Below, in pieces: positions 23,124 through 30,022 of a stretch of 44,666 bases of DNA (its first letter is position 1; every line of letters starts with the position of its first letter). The notes beneath the pieces were generated by a model, which saw only the letters and a list, made by a program, of their open reading frames with translations, did no database searches and was not told where the DNA came from. The stretch is from assembly GCA_017460805.1 (NCBI GenBank), contig JAFUAF010000018.1:1-44666 (forward strand), read 5' to 3'. Source of the stretch: Bacillota bacterium. Lineage in GTDB: Bacteria > Bacillota > Clostridia > Lachnospirales > CAG-274. Both the position numbers and the translations under genes were made by a program.

Positions 23124-23549
23124 ATGAAAAACACGGAAGAACTTTTAGCTGAAATAATGCAGTCAGCCGAAATATCGGATTTTTTTAAGGAGAACGAAAA
23201 ATATATAACTAATTTATCTCTTATAGACTATTTTAATATATTGATTGACGAAAAACAAGTACGAAAAAAAGATGTTATTAAAAAATCCGCTGTTAATCAG
23301 ACTTACGGCTACCAGATACTTGACGGAACGAAGAAATCACCGAGCAAGGATAAACTGATTCAGCTATGTTTCGGTATGGGTGCTACCGTTGAAGAAGCCA
23401 ATCGCATTTTGGCATTGGCAAACGCAGGAACGCTATACAGCAAAAACAGGCGTGACTGTATTATAATATTTGCATTGAATAAGGGGTTGACGATATACGA
23501 GCTTAATGATTTGCTGTTTGAACTTGACGAAAAGACCTTTGATTTATAA
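23124..23549 (+). CDS. HTH (XRE-like) protein paired with the kinase
   Basis: 141 aa from ATG 23124, chosen because AAAGGTGG sits 5 nt upstream; a GTG three codons earlier would lie inside that site. Helical, with a lambda-repressor-like core around residues 38-95 ('LIDEKQVRKKDVIKKSAVNQTYGYQILDG', 'SKDKLIQLCFGMGATVEEANRIL') and a C-terminal helical part. The HTH should recognise DNA, or the fold may be used for protein binding. It starts 73 bp from the divergent Ser/Thr kinase gene and is a likely regulator or phosphorylation substrate; several Thr and Ser residues lie in the N-terminus. A rho-independent terminator follows immediately. Confidence 0.7.
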   Translation: MKNTEELLAEIMQSAEISDFFKENEKYITNLSLIDYFNILIDEKQVRKKDVIKKSAVNQTYGYQILDGTKKSPSKDKLIQLCFGMGATVEEANRILALANAGTLYSKNRRDCIIIFALNKGLTIYELNDLLFELDEKTFDL

Positions 23550-23554
23550 TATAA

Positions 23555-23613
23555 CTCCCCTATGAGTGACAGAACATAAATTACGAACTGTCTCCCGTAG
23601 GGGAGCTTTTTTT
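23555..23613 (+). terminator. Rho-independent terminator after the HTH gene
   Basis: CTCCCCTA (23555-23562) pairs with TAGGGGAG (23598-23605), followed by CTTTTTTTG. The 35-nt loop is long and may contain a second small stem (ACAG/CTGT). Confidence 0.85.
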
Positions 23614-23814
23614 GTTTGCAGAATATCGAAAGCCGCTTTTTTAGCCGAGTATAGCTTGTAAAAATTCAAAAAAATTTTGCTTCCTCATTTTTTCTCGCCA
23701 ATCTTTTATTTTTAAATGCCACCATTAATCAGGTATATCCTAAAGCGTGCAGTCTTAAGTGATATTATACCAATACGATCGGTGAGTACTAAAATAAAGG
23801 AGTGGTATATTATT

Positions 23815-24939
23815 ATGAAAAATATATCTAACTCAAGTTCAAATTCAAACAGTATACAGAATTTGGTATCAAATTTTACTCCCTGCATAGGGATAGACAG
23901 AAGTGTACTAACAGGTTTTAGCCTTATCTATGTTGACCAATCAATATCAAGGTACAAGAATGTAGAATGTCAATTTGTACAAAGCGGCGGTTATTCTTTG
24001 AACAATGGAGTTCAGCTAACACATTTGTCGATTAGTGATGATAGGTTCGGAAAGCTCTCGTTTGCCATGAACAAAGGCAAGTGGTATGGACGGCTTGAAA
24101 TGTCAAGTTCAAACTATATAAATCTTCAACCGCTTAATACCGAACAGTATATAAAACGCATTGACGAGGTATTTAATTATATCGAATTTAAATACAATGT
24201 TAAGGTTTTCTATACACTAAACAGCCTTATTATCAATCAAATAGAAATAAACGCTACTTTTTATATTAATAGCAATTTCAGAAACTACCGCAGGGCTGTA
24301 AAATGTCTTATGAGCAATGTACCGCCGTCTGATTCACGAGGGAATAAGGTCTTTTATGTTTCTGAAAATAAAATTTCATCGTTTAATTTTGAAACGGCGT
24401 TTGTCAGCGGAACTTCGAGAAAACTTATAATATACGATAAGTGCAAAAATATTTTGGATAAACACGATGTAAATATCGGTGTTGATATAATGCGCATAGA
24501 ATACCTGTTCAAAAACAGAAACAGCGGTATAGCAAGCCGTTTGGGGAAAAGTGTTGCTGATTTGACAGATTATAAAATAAAGTACTTGTTTTGTAATAAT
24601 TTTATGAGGGATTTTATTAATCCTATAAAACTTTTCAGACACGACATAGAAAATTACTTGTTAAGTAAGTTGAACAGCTATCATTCATATTCGGGTATGA
24701 ATAAACAGTGGGTATCTTTCCTTATGGACGATATTAAAAATGATGAGGAAATAAAAGACCGACCAGTTATTATAAGCATACAAGATATTATCAAAGCAGT
24801 TATGAAGTGTGGTTTATTTGTAAGACCGAAAATAACAATAAAGACACTTCTTAATGCAGCAAATACAAGATATTCTTACTTGCTTGATAACAATCCCGAT
24901 AAAGTGGAAGAAATTATTTCTACCGTAATGCGGATGTAA
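23815..24939 (+). CDS. Putative phage/plasmid-type replication initiator (gpII/Rep-like)
   Basis: 374 aa from ATG 23815, with AAAGGAG upstream at a long spacing of 12 nt; an in-frame ATG at 23716 lacks an SD. 'GNKVFYVSENKISSFNFETA', 'RKLIIYDKCKNILDKHDVNIG' and 'VDIMRIEYLFKNRNSGIASRLG' follow the order of the gpII/gpX-like replication proteins of small phages and integrative elements ('..K.YDK..E....LLR.E.R....'). These nick or open an origin for rolling-circle replication. I did not find an unambiguous HUH or paired-tyrosine active site; Tyr421-type pairs cannot be assigned. It is the last gene before the AT-rich spacer containing a strong hairpin, the expected place for its origin. The family assignment is tentative. 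Confidence 0.45.
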   Translation: MKNISNSSSNSNSIQNLVSNFTPCIGIDRSVLTGFSLIYVDQSISRYKNVECQFVQSGGYSLNNGVQLTHLSISDDRFGKLSFAMNKGKWYGRLEMSSSNYINLQPLNTEQYIKRIDEVFNYIEFKYNVKVFYTLNSLIINQIEINATFYINSNFRNYRRAVKCLMSNVPPSDSRGNKVFYVSENKISSFNFETAFVSGTSRKLIIYDKCKNILDKHDVNIGVDIMRIEYLFKNRNSGIASRLGKSVADLTDYKIKYLFCNNFMRDFINPIKLFRHDIENYLLSKLNSYHSYSGMNKQWVSFLMDDIKNDEEIKDRPVIISIQDIIKAVMKCGLFVRPKITIKTLLNAANTRYSYLLDNNPDKVEEIISTVMRM

Positions 24940-25925
24940 TAAGATGTAATTGCTTATTACATATTTGTACTGGTGTTTTCCTTTGTTTATACGGTTTTGC
25001 GTAAATATAAGCATAAAAAATTGTTATAAATATATAATAGAAGACAACAATATGATTACATATATTTACACTACATACTTTATTCAATAACTTGATAATA
25101 ACAGAAACACAAATAATTAATAATAAAATCAACAACTATATTTATTACTGAAAGAATTACTTTTATTATTTAGAAAGTTTTTCTTTCAGTATTAGTTGTT
25201 GATTATATAAATAATAAAAAATATTAAAATATTTGATGAAGATAAGAAAAGCGAGTAACGAATCACGAAGTGATGAGTTACGAGCAATAAATAATAGAAT
25301 ATATGAGAAACAATAGGAAATATATATTTATTGAAAAAAATAAAACATTGAAGATAAATAGAAAAATATTTGATGTAAAAATTCTTTAGATATATTTATT
25401 TTACTATGATAACAGGTAAAAATAATAATATTTGATATAAAAAATTACTTGATAAAATTATAGGAAGAAATAAAAACAGAAAAATTTATAGGTAATATAT
25501 AAAAATAATACTTAAAAAAATAAATATCTATCAAAATAACTTGATGATTTTAGTAAGCGAAAATTATAAACAACTAAATATATGAAAAATAATAGATGAT
25601 ATAAGAATGAAATAATTGATGATAATATAGTAAATGATACTGAGAGAGAAAAGAACTTTCTACTGAAAGTGATTTTCTCAATATAAGATGATTTATTATG
25701 GTAGAAATGAATCAATCATTTTTTTATATTTACGATTTACACTTGAAAAAGTAGAAAAAATAATATAGTATATAGATATAGAAGAATAATTTTAATATCA
25801 GTTATTTTTATAATTTTTATAAAATAATAGTTTGAAATTAAAAGATAACTGATAAAAATAAATTCCCAAACCTAATGATTAATGATTAAGTTTGAGAATT
25901 TATTAGCTGCTCTATTGAATTGTAC
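24940..25925. other. Very AT-rich non-coding spacer (about 80-85% A+T)
   Basis: About 1 kb with no ORF that has a ribosome binding site. It contains mixed runs such as AAATAATAAAA and ATATAAA, several GATAAATAG-like words, and the hairpin at 25251-25285. The composition differs from all coding regions in the window. Position directly after the Rep-like gene suggests an origin or DNA-unwinding region of the element; decay of former genes is the alternative. Confidence 0.6.
25251..25285. repeat. Symmetric hairpin with tandem G-A mismatches and GAA triloop
   Basis: The 35 bp read as GC-GA-GTAAC-GA-ATCAC-GAA-GTGAT-GA-GTTAC-GA-GC: three stem blocks (2, 5 and 5 bp) separated by two symmetric 5'-GA/5'-GA internal loops and closed by C-GAA-G. 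Tandem G-A pairs and C(GAA)G loops are known to make very stable single-stranded DNA hairpins. It stands alone in the AT-rich spacer and is a candidate nick site, origin structure or REP-like repeat. Confidence 0.6.
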
Positions 25926-25929
25926 AAAA

Positions 25930-25962
25930 TGTGTAAATTATGTGTAAATGAATTGTGTAAGG
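25930..25962. repeat. Right-end integrase arm-type direct repeats (3 copies)
   Basis: TGTGTAAAT at 25930 and 25941 (11-bp spacing) and TGTGTAAGG at 25954 match the repeats beside int at 7568 and 7579. Two looser GGTGTAA/GGTGTAT words follow near 26067 and 26078. This is consistent with binding of the same integrase N-terminal domain at both element ends. Confidence 0.5.
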
Positions 25963-26172
25963 GTTAAAATAGTCGGTGTTTCACAGTATTTGAAAGAAAA
26001 GAATTATATTACATACAGTTGCCGCTCAATTCTTGTTATAAGTTCTTATGCCAATATCGGCAAAATGGTGTAAAATTGGTGTATTTATAATTTTTGTTAG
26101 CTTGTAATACCCGATTTAAGCGGTATTCACTGTAATAATCACATAAATTCCAATTTGTATATGTGTTTTCAA

Positions 26173-26212
26173 CCGCCTTTTGCATAACTTCTCAAAGCTC
26201 GTCAAAAGGCGG
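26173..26212. repeat. 10-bp perfect inverted repeat near the right element boundary
   Basis: CCGCCTTTTG (26173-26182) and CAAAAGGCGG (26203-26212) form a perfect stem with a 20-nt loop. No clean T run follows on either strand, so a terminator is not clearly supported. It overlaps the start of the presumed replication-gene remnant. Confidence 0.5.
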
Positions 26213-26512
26213 CTTTCAGCATTTTACGATAAACTGAATTCTGACGTATTCTTTCATAATTTTTTTACCCATTTGGAAGCGTCCGTCGAAGAGACTGATG
26301 TGCGACCTGCTGACGGTCATGAGGACGACTCTCTGACGGATACGCCTGCGACCGCTAATTATAATAATATTAGAGATAAAGAGAATATAGATATTTATTC
26401 TATCAATCCATCTTGTGATAGGTCGATTGATGGGAATAAATGTGCGGATATTTCAAATGCCGATTATTTAATGCTATCCATAAGGGCAATATGGGCTTCA
26501 TCCCTTTTTTGA
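26180..26512 (+). pseudogene. Possible remnant of a RepA-type replication initiator gene
   Basis: An open frame of about 110 codons with no start-proximal ribosome binding site. Its middle ('NYNNIRDKENIDIYSINPSCDRSIDG') resembles the low-complexity Asn/Asp linker, '..YNDT...YSINPS..', of replication initiator A (RepA_N/DUF6017-type) proteins of clostridial plasmids and conjugative elements. Base composition is much higher in G+C than the neighbouring spacer, which also points to coding origin. The N-terminal HTH domain and the C-terminal domain are missing, so if the match holds it is a fragment left by an earlier element. A weak hairpin plus T run (about 26482-26510) ends it. Low confidence. 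Confidence 0.3.
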
Positions 26513-26525
26513 TGATACGGCCTTT

Positions 26526-27308
26526 TTACCACTTGAAAACGGCAAGGCGGTTATTGAATTTTTTCGCTGCAAAAGCAAATATTTTTCCCCTTACGGAGTA
26601 TTTTTTCATCTCGTCATTGTAGCTTTGCTCGGAAACCACCGACATACGCGGCTCAAGCGGCAGATATTCCTCGGCGCTCTCCGTTCCCCAGCCAAAACTT
26701 GCGTTTGTATGCTTCACTGCATCATGGTGCTTACTGCCGTATTTTTCAAGCAGGGGAGAGTGAAGCTCCGCAAGAAGATAACCGTGCTCAAAACTGTCAC
26801 ACAGCATATTAAGGCAGGTTTTGACCTGCTCTTTTGAAAAATATTCAAGCACGCCCTCCATTGTAACTATCGTCATTTCGGCTTTCGGCAGCTCCTTCGT
26901 CCATTCGCCGTCAAGGGCACTGCCTCCGAGCATGGTGCATCTTTCCTTGTCCTCGTATACCTTTCTGCGCTTTTCTATCTGGTCGGGCAGGTCTACATCA
27001 AACCACGTTATCCTGCCGTTGTCCACCTGCGAAAATTTGTCGTCAAAACCGCAGCCCAGATTTATGCACAGGGCTGTCGGATATTTCGCTATAAGCTCGT
27101 TCAGCTTGTCTTTGTACATTATCGTCCTTGCAACAACTCCCTCGTGCGATAAAAACGGGTCGTATCTGCTGACATCAACACCAAGGGTCTCGATTATCTC
27201 CTTCGCCTTGCTGTCGGTTATACGCGGGTTTTTGCGCATGGTCTCACTCGCCTTTATGGCAAGCGGGATAAGTGCCGTTTCCTCCACATCTCCAAAAGTT
27301 AAATTCAT
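26526..27308 (-). CDS. Class I SAM-dependent methyltransferase of the leucine carboxyl methyltransferase (LCM/Ppm1) family
   Basis: 260 aa. 'ALCINLGCGFDDKFSQVD' (SAM-binding motif I), 'ITWFDVDLPDQIEKRRKVY' (motif with acidic residue for the SAM ribose and the LCM-type 'DLP..I..R'), and 'MTIVTMEGVLEYFSKEQV' (motif with the typical 'EGVLEYF') identify the LCM family. In bacteria this family includes polyketide O-methyltransferases and many uncharacterised methyltransferases. The N-terminal 'RITDSKAKEIIETL..D' part is also typical. The substrate cannot be told from sequence. It is monocistronic, with an SD (AAGGAGCAATAATT) before ATG 27308 and an 18-bp palindrome in the upstream region that may be an operator. 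Confidence 0.88.
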   Translation of the reverse strand: MNLTFGDVEETALIPLAIKASETMRKNPRITDSKAKEIIETLGVDVSRYDPFLSHEGVVARTIMYKDKLNELIAKYPTALCINLGCGFDDKFSQVDNGRITWFDVDLPDQIEKRRKVYEDKERCTMLGGSALDGEWTKELPKAEMTIVTMEGVLEYFSKEQVKTCLNMLCDSFEHGYLLAELHSPLLEKYGSKHHDAVKHTNASFGWGTESAEEYLPLEPRMSVVSEQSYNDEMKKYSVRGKIFAFAAKKFNNRLAVFKW

Positions 27309-27339
27309 AATTATTGCTCCTTTGTATTTGTGATAGATA

Positions 27340-27357
27340 TTAGTTAATCATAACTAA
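27340..27357. promoter_or_regulatory. TTAGTTA-N4-TAACTAA palindrome upstream of the methyltransferase gene
   Basis: An 18-bp dyad with perfect 7-bp arms lies 32 bp before the methyltransferase start. Its size and form fit a MarR/TetR-type operator, but no cognate regulator is adjacent. Confidence 0.4.
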
Positions 27358-27437
27358 CCATGATTGTACCACATTTGTTCTCCGATTGCAATACCTCTTT
27401 TTTGTAAATTTCGGGGGTAACTCAAAGGGAAGCCGTA

Positions 27438-27466
27438 TTGCAATTATGATATAAATATGTTATAAT
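27438..27466 (+). promoter_or_regulatory. Sigma-A promoter of the chromosomal DIP1984 gene
   Basis: TTGCAA (27438-27443) and TATAAT (27461-27466) with an exact 17-bp spacer. The leader is about 110 nt to the ATG at 27583. Confidence 0.75.
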
Positions 27467-27582
27467 ATACCCCGGGAGAACCGAAACGGTATATGTCCGT
27501 TTTTTTTGCCGTCAAAAGAGGTATTGTTATTACGGACAAAACATCCGATAAAAACATCTATAAAAATACGGAGGTGCATAGT

Positions 27583-28038
27583 ATGAAACTTGCGGAAGCA
27601 TTACAGGAAAGAGCCGACCTTAACAAAAAGATAAGCGAACTCACTTCGCGCATAAGGCAGAACTGTCTTGTTCAGGAGGGCGAGAATACAAACGAAGACC
27701 CCAACTCCCTTATGGCGGAGCTGAACACCTGCATAGACCGTCTTAAATACCTTATGGCGGCGATAAACAGGACGAACAATACAGCCTCGGTTGGCGGCAG
27801 AACGCTGACCGACATTATTGCCGAAAAGGATGCAATGGGCGTGAAACACCATGCCTACCGCCAGTTTGTCAGCGAGGCGGGAAACCGCACCGCGCGTGCA
27901 AGGTACTCCGAGATAAAGATACTCAGCGCCGTAAACGTGCCCGAACTTCAAAAAGAAGCCGACAAATGCGCAAAACGCATAAGGGAGCTTGACAACACGC
28001 TCCAGCAGGCAAACTGGACGATAGATCTTTCGGAATAA
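27583..28038 (+). CDS. DIP1984 family protein (chromosomal copy)
   Basis: 151 aa from ATG 27583, which has an ideal GGAGG site 8 nt upstream; a longer in-frame start at 27493 lacks one. 'MKLAEALQERADLNKKISEL', 'GRTLTDIIAEKDAMG' and 'RELDNTLQQANWTIDL' are nearly the same as the element copy at 11828, with a shared C-terminus. The protein is a helical, coiled-coil-like cytoplasmic product of unknown function. G+C content is higher than in the element copy, consistent with long residence in this genome. The same non-coding block follows it (28051-28255), so gene and block appear to travel or be maintained together. Confidence 0.88.
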   Translation: MKLAEALQERADLNKKISELTSRIRQNCLVQEGENTNEDPNSLMAELNTCIDRLKYLMAAINRTNNTASVGGRTLTDIIAEKDAMGVKHHAYRQFVSEAGNRTARARYSEIKILSAVNVPELQKEADKCAKRIRELDNTLQQANWTIDLSE

Positions 28039-28050
28039 CAGAATAATTAT

Positions 28051-28255
28051 TGCGGTAGTTTTACGGGGCGAATGTGATCTCCCGAAAGTGAGAATGACTT
28101 TCAACTCCATAACATGATACACGAAATATTTGGTGTCTTAGGGGCGGACTGCTTTTTTATTGTGTAAGCCCCCGACAGCGTACAAATGTAAGGGGTATTT
28201 TGTATTGTCATTACCAAACATTGACCGTGAAACGAGGGAGGGAACGGGGATAAAG
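28051..28255 (+). ncRNA. Conserved non-coding block downstream of DIP1984 gene (copy 2), candidate structured RNA
   Basis: Shares ordered blocks with 11634-11822 (minus strand), including GTAGTTTTACGGGGCGAATG at the 5' end and ATTACCAAACATTGACCGTG near the 3' end. The CTCCCGAAAGTGAGAATGACTTT segment can fold, and GGGGCGGACTGC...AAGCCCCC gives a further potential stem here. No coherent ORF covers it. It fills most of the 319-bp gap before azlC. Confidence 0.5.
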
Positions 28256-28357
28256 ACTTTTTCGGACTTTTTATTGCGAAAGAGTCTTTTTTTATTTGCC
28301 ATTGACTTAAAAAAATGGTATAATTATCTGTATTACCTACAGAAAAGAGAAAAGACA

Positions 28358-29056
28358 ATGAGAAAAGAACTGAAATTCGCTTTTTTAAACACCATACCCG
28401 TAATGCTCGGCTATCTTTTTATGGGCATGGCGTTCGGGCTTTTGTTTGAAAATGCGGGCTACAACTTTATTTGGTCATTTTTTACAAGTGTGAGTGTTTA
28501 TGCGGGCTCGGGGCAGTTTTTGCTTGTGGATATGCTGCAAAAGCATACGGGGTTCATGGCGGCGCTGGTGCTGATGCTTTCGGTGCAGTGCAGGCATATC
28601 TTTTACGGCCTTACTTTTATAGAGGACTTCAAAAAAATGGGCAAGGCCTATCCCTATATGATCTTTTCGCTCACGGACGAGACCTATTCCCTGCTCTGGG
28701 GTACAAAGATACCCGAGGGTCTGAACGAAAAACGCACAAAATTTCTGATAGCCCTGCTCGACCACTCCTATTGGATAGTCGGCTGTACGCTGGGCGCAGT
28801 TATCGGCAGCCTTATCACCTTTGACGTGACGGGTGTCGATTACGCCATGACCGCACTTTTTATTGTTATTTTTACCGAACAATGGCTCACGGGCAAAAAC
28901 CATATCCCCGCGCTTATCGGCGCTGCTGCGGGTATGGCGTTTATGGTGCTTCTCGGCGGCGATAAATTTCTGCTGCCCTCGCTTGCCGTAAGTGTCGGCG
29001 GTCTGCTGATAGAACAAAAAATAGAGGAAAAGGGGGAGAAAGACGATGCAAATTGA
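28358..29056 (+). CDS. azlC: AzlC-family branched-chain amino acid exporter, large subunit
   Basis: 232 aa from ATG 28358. Several transmembrane helices are visible, with the family signatures 'PVMLGYLFMGMAFGLLFENAGYN', 'YAGSGQFLLV' and 'SVQCRHIFYGLTF', followed by 'FSLTDETYSL'. The family forms a two-subunit membrane pump with AzlD for export of branched-chain amino acids and analogues. Its end overlaps the azlD start by 11 bp, so the pair is translationally coupled. The SD is weak (AGAGAAAAG), and an upstream in-frame start at 28160 falls inside the conserved non-coding block and is not used. C-terminal 'KIEEKGEKDD' is cytoplasmic. Confidence 0.93.
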   Translation: MRKELKFAFLNTIPVMLGYLFMGMAFGLLFENAGYNFIWSFFTSVSVYAGSGQFLLVDMLQKHTGFMAALVLMLSVQCRHIFYGLTFIEDFKKMGKAYPYMIFSLTDETYSLLWGTKIPEGLNEKRTKFLIALLDHSYWIVGCTLGAVIGSLITFDVTGVDYAMTALFIVIFTEQWLTGKNHIPALIGAAAGMAFMVLLGGDKFLLPSLAVSVGGLLIEQKIEEKGEKDDAN

Positions 29057-29375
29057 TTTTAAATATTCCGCGCTGATAATCATTATCTCGGCGCTTGCAA
29101 CCTTTTTTACCCGTGCCTTTCCTTTCCTGCTCTTCGGCAGAAAAAAACCGTCCAAAACAGTTATGTATGTCGGCAGCTACCTCCCCGGCGCAGTTATCGC
29201 CATTCTGGTGGTCTACTGTATCTGCGGCGGCGGTATGGATATGCACACCCTTTTGCCCAAAGTAATAGCGGGTGTACTCGTCGTTGTCCTCCACGTCCGG
29301 AAAAGAAATAACCTGCTGAGCATAGGCCTTGGAACCGTGGTCTATATGGCACTTGTTCAGCTTGTTTTTGTGTGA
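29046..29375 (+). CDS. azlD: AzlD-family branched-chain amino acid exporter, small subunit
   Basis: 109 aa with four predicted transmembrane helices, typical of AzlD: 'ALATFFTRAFPFLLFGRKKPSKTVMYVGSYLPGAVIAILVVYC' carries the characteristic 'TR..P......P....V..LP.A......VY' pattern. AzlD partners the larger AzlC protein in the inner membrane. ATG 29046 lies inside the end of azlC, and GGGGGAGAAA precedes it. The DUF559 gene starts 7 bp after its stop codon and is probably co-transcribed. Confidence 0.92.
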   Translation: MQIDFKYSALIIIISALATFFTRAFPFLLFGRKKPSKTVMYVGSYLPGAVIAILVVYCICGGGMDMHTLLPKVIAGVLVVVLHVRKRNNLLSIGLGTVVYMALVQLVFV

Positions 29376-29382
29376 GGCGGAT

Positions 29383-29754
29383 ATGTCACATACGGGTTAT
29401 AATAAGGAACTGAAAAGCCTTGCAAGAACAAACAGAAAAAACATGACAAGACATGAAAAACATCTGTGGTATGATTTTTTGTCGGGCTATGAGATAAAGT
29501 TTGTAAAACAGCGCCCCATAGACGGCTATATCGTGGATTTTTACTGCGATAAAGCAAAACTTGCGGTGGAATTGGACGGCTCTCAGCATTTTACCGAAAA
29601 CGGCGAAGAATACGATAAAAACCGCACTAAGATAATAGAAAAATACGGCGTTGAAGTTATCAGATTTACAAATTTGCAGGTCAATGAGGACTTTGAAGCC
29701 GTGTGTATCGCAATAGATGCAAAAGTAAAGGAACGAATGGGAAGAATGCTTTAA
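29383..29754 (+). CDS. DUF559 family Vsr-like endonuclease
   Basis: 123 aa from ATG 29383; a longer frame from 29329 overlaps azlD and is not used. 'MTRHEKHLWYDFL', 'VKQRPIDGYIVDFYCDKAKLAVELDGSQH' and 'IEKYGVEVIRFTN.QV' are the signatures of DUF559, whose fold is the PD-(D/E)xK-like Vsr mismatch endonuclease fold. The acidic residues in 'VDFYC' and 'VELDGSQH' are the likely metal ligands. Members are common as orphan genes in bacterial chromosomes and next to repeats or restriction genes; their role is not well defined. A repeat-rich spacer of about 700 bp follows. Confidence 0.9.
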   Translation: MSHTGYNKELKSLARTNRKNMTRHEKHLWYDFLSGYEIKFVKQRPIDGYIVDFYCDKAKLAVELDGSQHFTENGEEYDKNRTKIIEKYGVEVIRFTNLQVNEDFEAVCIAIDAKVKERMGRML

Positions 29755-29769
29755 AGCTGTCATTTTCGG

Positions 29770-29835
29770 CGCGAGGATGCACTTTAAAGGCGTGAGGAAA
29801 AGTACTTAAATGGCCGTGAGAAGCACTTTAAAGTT
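29770..29835. repeat. Short imperfect tandem repeat, three units of about 21-24 bp
   Basis: Three imperfect units of the form CG(C/T)GAGG..GCACTTTAAAG follow each other (29770, 29791 and 29815). They stand just after the DUF559 gene and are probably non-coding. Confidence 0.45.
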
Positions 29836-29850
29836 GTTTCTTTGGGGAAA

Positions 29851-30022
29851 GTCATCAACCTGAGGGTTTGTAAGGTTATTGGTATGCAGTATTAAAAGCT
29901 GTCCCTTTAGGCTTGTGCCGCTTCAGCGGAAAGTGGCGCCGCTCGCGGCGTCGAAAGGGTGGATAAGCCTCGAGGGAAATCACCCTTCAGTCGCGCTTCG
30001 CGCGCCAGCTTCCCTAAAGGGA
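29851..30022. repeat. Dispersed repeat element, copy 1, with long outer inverted repeat
   Basis: The first 60 bp (GTCATCAAC...GGTATGCAGTAT...AAGCTGTCCCTTTAGG) match the copy at 44577. An outer inverted repeat, CCCTTTAGG near 29903 with CCTAAAGGG near 30014, encloses GC-rich hairpins such as CGCCGCTCGCGGCG and CGCGCTTCGCGCG. This architecture is MITE/REP-like. The element's 3' end is continuous with the 59-bp tandem array. Confidence 0.6.

Larger units (their letters stand above)
7449..26019. mobile_element. Putative integrated element (Tn916-type int/xis, resolvase, replication initiator)
   Basis: The proposed element is about 18.6 kb, bounded by the 10-bp direct repeat TACATACAGT at 7449-7458 and 26010-26019. 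Just inside both ends lie 9-bp TGTGTAAAT/TGTGTAAGT-type repeats with 11-bp spacing (7568 and 7579; 25930 and 25941, with a third at 25954). This resembles the arm-type repeats bound by Tn916/lambda-family integrases. A Tn916-like int and xis lie at the left end and a phage/plasmid-type replication initiator at the right end. Cargo includes four PolC-derived proteins, an XRE regulon and a receptor kinase. No relaxase, coupling protein or mating-pore gene is visible, so it is at best mobilizable or a genomic island. The 10-bp repeat alone is not statistically strong in AT-rich DNA; the exact ends are inference. Confidence 0.5.

Noticed and set aside
26010..26060. Possible gene 3' end rebuilt across the proposed att core (minus strand 'RIERQLYVDGLVELL')
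   Set aside because: The frame upstream contains a stop codon within a few residues and no start is found, so a gene-end attB is not supported.
26440..26622. Plus-strand frame running into the methyltransferase gene
   Set aside because: Its second half is the exact antisense of the methyltransferase C-terminus and there is no SD.
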